This document shows, piece by piece, positions 61,233 to 64,000 of a stretch of DNA of 64,000 nt. The stretch comes from Polyodon spathula (lineage: Eukaryota > Chordata > Actinopteri > Acipenseriformes > Polyodontidae). The stretch is taken from contig NC_054534.1 in NCBI RefSeq assembly GCF_017654505.1, positions 28,203,689-28,267,688 on the forward strand, written 5' to 3'. Every line of letters begins with the position of its first letter. Position 1 is the stretch's first letter. The notes below the pieces were generated by a model that was given only the letters and a program-made list of their open reading frames with translations, was not told the origin of the DNA and did no database searches. The translations under genes and the position numbers were made by a program.

Positions 61233-62029
61233 CAGACCTGGGGTCAATTATAATTATAATTACAAAACAATTACTGGGGAATTGTTTACTGAAACTGCAA
61301 TTACAATGCTGTTTTTTTCAATTACAATTACAGTTGCAATTATGCAGCAGTAATTACAAGTATAATAACAATTACACAAAAAAAAGTAACATTAACAAGT
61401 TTACACTGTTTGCAAGTTTACACAGGTGTCTCCCTGCACTCTCTGTTGTCCTCTCCGCTCCTCCTCTACTGGCCAACTAGTCATGCCATCCTTCCCCTCT
61501 CCATCCTCCTATGCCTGCTCCTTCTCTTCCCTAGCCCTTCAGTGGTGGAACCCGCTACTGGCGAACCTCAGGATTGTTCTGTCTCTCACTGCCTTCCGCA
61601 GCCTCCTGAAGACCCATCTGTTTAGACTGCACTTGAAGATCTCATGATTTACCCCTCCTCCTGTGCACTGGACTTCCCTGATCTACGCACCAGTTACTGG
61701 ATCCTCAGCTAGTGCACTACCCTTACACTATTACATTACTATTATGTTACTGTTGATATAACGTGTTGTAGTCCTAACTTGCTGCATTCATATTGTATTT
61801 TAGTGGTATTATTTGCACATACTATACTATACAGTATTGTATATTAAGCTTGCATTGTAACCTTGCATTGTCCTGTAACACCTGTAAATCACCTTGGATA
61901 AAGGCATCTGCTAAATAAACAAATAAGAACAGGTATGCCAAGATTCAACTACAATTACAATCACCGGTATATTGTAATTGCAATGAATTATGTATTGCAC
62001 AGTTATAATTGAAATTTACCCCAGGTCTG
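61233..62029. mobile_element. hAT-like element with perfect 8-bp TSD
   Basis: CATGCAAG lies at 61225-61232 and again at 62030-62037. The ends are CAGACCTGGGGTCAATT and, reversed, CAGACCTGGGGTAAATTT, inverted repeats of about 17 bp. Just inside both ends are degenerate AATTACA repeats (61245-61380 and 61948-62010). The 797-bp copy carries a LINE 3' tail in its middle. No transposase; a non-autonomous element. Confidence 0.85.
61425..61922 (+). mobile_element. LINE 3' end nested in the hAT-like element
   Basis: Frames around 61530-61645 read ALQWWNPLLANLR and FRSLLKTHLFRLHLK, the last coded block of a fish non-LTR retrotransposon. The 3' end ACCTTGGATAAAGGCATCTG followed by CTAAATAAA is its tail. 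Same tail type as at 32690 and 52150. 5'-truncated; several frames are broken. Confidence 0.7.
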
Positions 62030-62037
62030 CATGCAAG

Positions 62038-63317
62038 TGAAGTTGACAATAACATTACACCTGATAACCAGATAACCACCTTGACAAGTCACTCGCCAGA
62101 CCCTATGGTTATCCCTCAATAAACCACAGCAACAAACTCAAGACTCCAGTTAAATATCCTCCATCCTCCCAAATATATTAATACTTGGCTGGTAGACACC
62201 CAGCAACTGAAGTAGAAAACCATCATTTCTTTCATAAAGAATTGACAAAAATCTAACTAGAAGACGGAACACAACTTATTCAAAAATAAGCAAAAAACAA
62301 TGTACTAATAAAATTAATTTTTTAAAAATACCTCAGAAATTTTTTTGTGTAAAACATGTTTCATTTTGGGGTATCAACTGCCCAGCCAGTGACACAAGAC
62401 GACTCCAGTATTTTACAGACTTTGTAGTTTTTATTCATAAATAATCATGGCTTGAATTTCAGCGCGGGATTGCAGTAATCCTACATTTTCCAAGTTGCTC
62501 CTGCATTTCTGCAATTTTCAGTGCGTGAAAATCCTGCAGATATTTTAAGACACCAAGCTACTGTATTTTTCACCCAATTTAGAATGCCTGAAACGCTGAA
62601 ACAACCTCTAAGGAAGTGGGTGTCAGTGACGAATGCACTATGCATAGTTCTGGTTAAAATAAATAAATACATTTTAAAAAGTAGTGCTGGATATAAGTAG
62701 TGCGAGACATTATTCTCTCGTACGTGATTCTTGGCCGCATCTTTAAGCATTATAGAAACTCAGTACGCTGCAGTATAAGTAAACAGTTTAAAAAAAAAAA
62801 ATAAAATACGACTGTAAGTCTATCTAGATGTTGTTTTGAAAGCGGAGACTTTTGCTTTAACTCATAAAACTCAGCCCCATTCATTTTGGGGCGTCAGTGC
62901 ACCGAAGGTTACTCAAGTATTGCTCAGGCACCGTAAAAGCCACCTACCAGGTTCAAACGGCTTGTGGGCCACCACCGACAAAACTGAACAAGTTTGAACT
63001 CAGTTATCAGGTTGCAATACCTACGCAACACCAACAAACTTACAGAAACACACTGATTAAAGCATGGAGTACAGTTATACTGTATTTTTTTTATTTTTTT
63101 TTTATGAAAATCTTTGAACAAAGACATTACCGCTATACCACTGCTATCGTCTTTTCAGTCAACAATATTAAAGCACACACAATTCAAACAGTGCTTATCT
63201 GTGCAACAGCAAAGATAAATAACTATTTAAATGGGTTTCATTTACATTTACTTATGTCTCTCAAAGTAAAAAAACTCCAACGAAAAATTTTTTTTATCAT
63301 AAAATAGGTACGCATAT

Positions 63318-63394
<77 letters not shown>

Positions 63395-64000
63395 TTCTTT
63401 ATATACAAAAGTGCCTTTTTTGCCACTCCCCACTAAAATTCTGGAATACTACCCCATTGGCTGCAGCATACAAAAATAAAATTCAATCCCTGATAATACT
63501 TTTCTTTTCAGCACATAATTTACATAGAAATTGTGTAATTTACAAACTGTACTATGCAACTGCTTAGACCCTATGTGGGTGTTTGAACATTATAACATAA
63601 TTATGTGCAAATACAATTCAGAAAAAAACACCTCAGGAAATATTTGGTGGGAAACATTTTTCATTCTGTTGTATAAATTATGCCCTGGAAATTTTAAAAT
63701 TGGATAATGTCTCACAGCCTAGCAGTTGGTGAAACAGATGAAAGACGTTGTTTTTGTTTTCATGTTTTGGTTTTTTTTTACAATTACCTCAAACAATACA
63801 AGTAGGTTTCCTCCTTTTCTACGTTTATTCAGGGGCTCACAAAAGACTGTACTAAATCATACATTTCTTAGAGTAGAAACATCAAGAAAACTTTTTTTTC
63901 ATTTGTACAATGTTGCAATGGGCTACTTAATGTAATAATTTATTAACATATTCTTTGCTTCTGACCAGCAGGTGACCAAGCCTTGGTCGGAGATTTTCAA
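62038..64000. other. Unannotated AT-rich DNA
   Basis: A minus-strand ORF of 89 residues at 62481-62750 shows no domain I know. A (TA)n array lies at 63313-63390. Nothing else recognised. Confidence 0.45.
63313..63390. repeat. (TA)n microsatellite
   Basis: About 38 TA units with one slip. Confidence 0.95.

Noticed and set aside
62481..62750. 89-residue minus-strand ORF
   Set aside because: No family recognised and amino-acid composition is unremarkable; not enough to call a gene.
62880..62960. tRNA gene suggested by a B-box-like GGTTCAAACGG
   Set aside because: No A-box at the right distance and no cloverleaf can be drawn.

Overview
The window looks like non-coding, repeat-rich vertebrate nuclear DNA, most probably from a ray-finned fish. 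The grounds are the mix of repeats: many Tc1/mariner copies of fish type, hAT and PIF/Harbinger remnants, a DIRS-type tyrosine-recombinase retrotransposon, CR1/L2-like LINE tails, a tRNA-derived SINE and very long (TA)n/(TG)n arrays. A non-teleost lineage (sturgeon, paddlefish, gar) is my guess from the LINE tail type and was not tested. I found no convincing host protein-coding exon, tRNA, rRNA or CRISPR in 64 kb; nearly every longer ORF is transposon-derived or a translated microsatellite. The window could be intergenic or one long intron.

Layout. 1-10.5 kb: the 3' end of a Tc1 element, two weak TIR candidates, then two decayed Tc1 copies (6.4-7.5 and 9.4-10.4 kb). 10.8-14.2 kb: a 116-nt poly(T), a Tc1 end and two Harbinger remnants. 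18-22 kb: two hAT-like elements, long microsatellites and a 117-bp CpG-rich structured repeat. 24.6-26.2 kb: a near full-length Tc1 inside a microsatellite. 26.7-27.8 kb: a hAT element with a perfect 8-bp target-site duplication (TSD) and a CGGBP1-like remnant. 30.3-31.2 kb: LINE, SINE and Harbinger pieces. 34.6-38.2 kb: a decayed DIRS element with inverted terminal repeats, an internal complementary region and GTT at both ends. 41.0-43.0 kb: a pogo/Tigger-like element containing copy 1 of a short CACTA-ended element. 46.4-47.3 kb: a rearranged Tc1 joined to a palindromic remnant (copy 3) of that family. 54.2-55.5 kb: copy 2, in the opposite orientation. 58.3-59.0 kb: a solo LTR with 5-bp TSD. 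59.3-60.8 kb: another Tc1. 61.2-62.0 kb: a hAT-like element with perfect 8-bp TSD carrying a LINE tail.

Most interesting system. The 1.3-kb CACTA-ended family (41474-42790, 54231-55528, remnant 46903-47273) has long inverted repeats, 3-bp TAA/TTA target duplications and one open ORF of about 240 residues. That ORF matches only the C-terminal half of a RAG1/CMC-type transposase: CxxC, HxxxxH and a glutamate motif are present, both upstream aspartates are absent. In front of it lies a textbook heat-shock promoter: two heat-shock elements, two TATAAATA boxes and an initiator at the expected spacing, kept in both copies. Copies 1 and 2 differ by indels that keep the frame. The family may encode a catalytically dead, stress-inducible transposase fragment; the function is inference.
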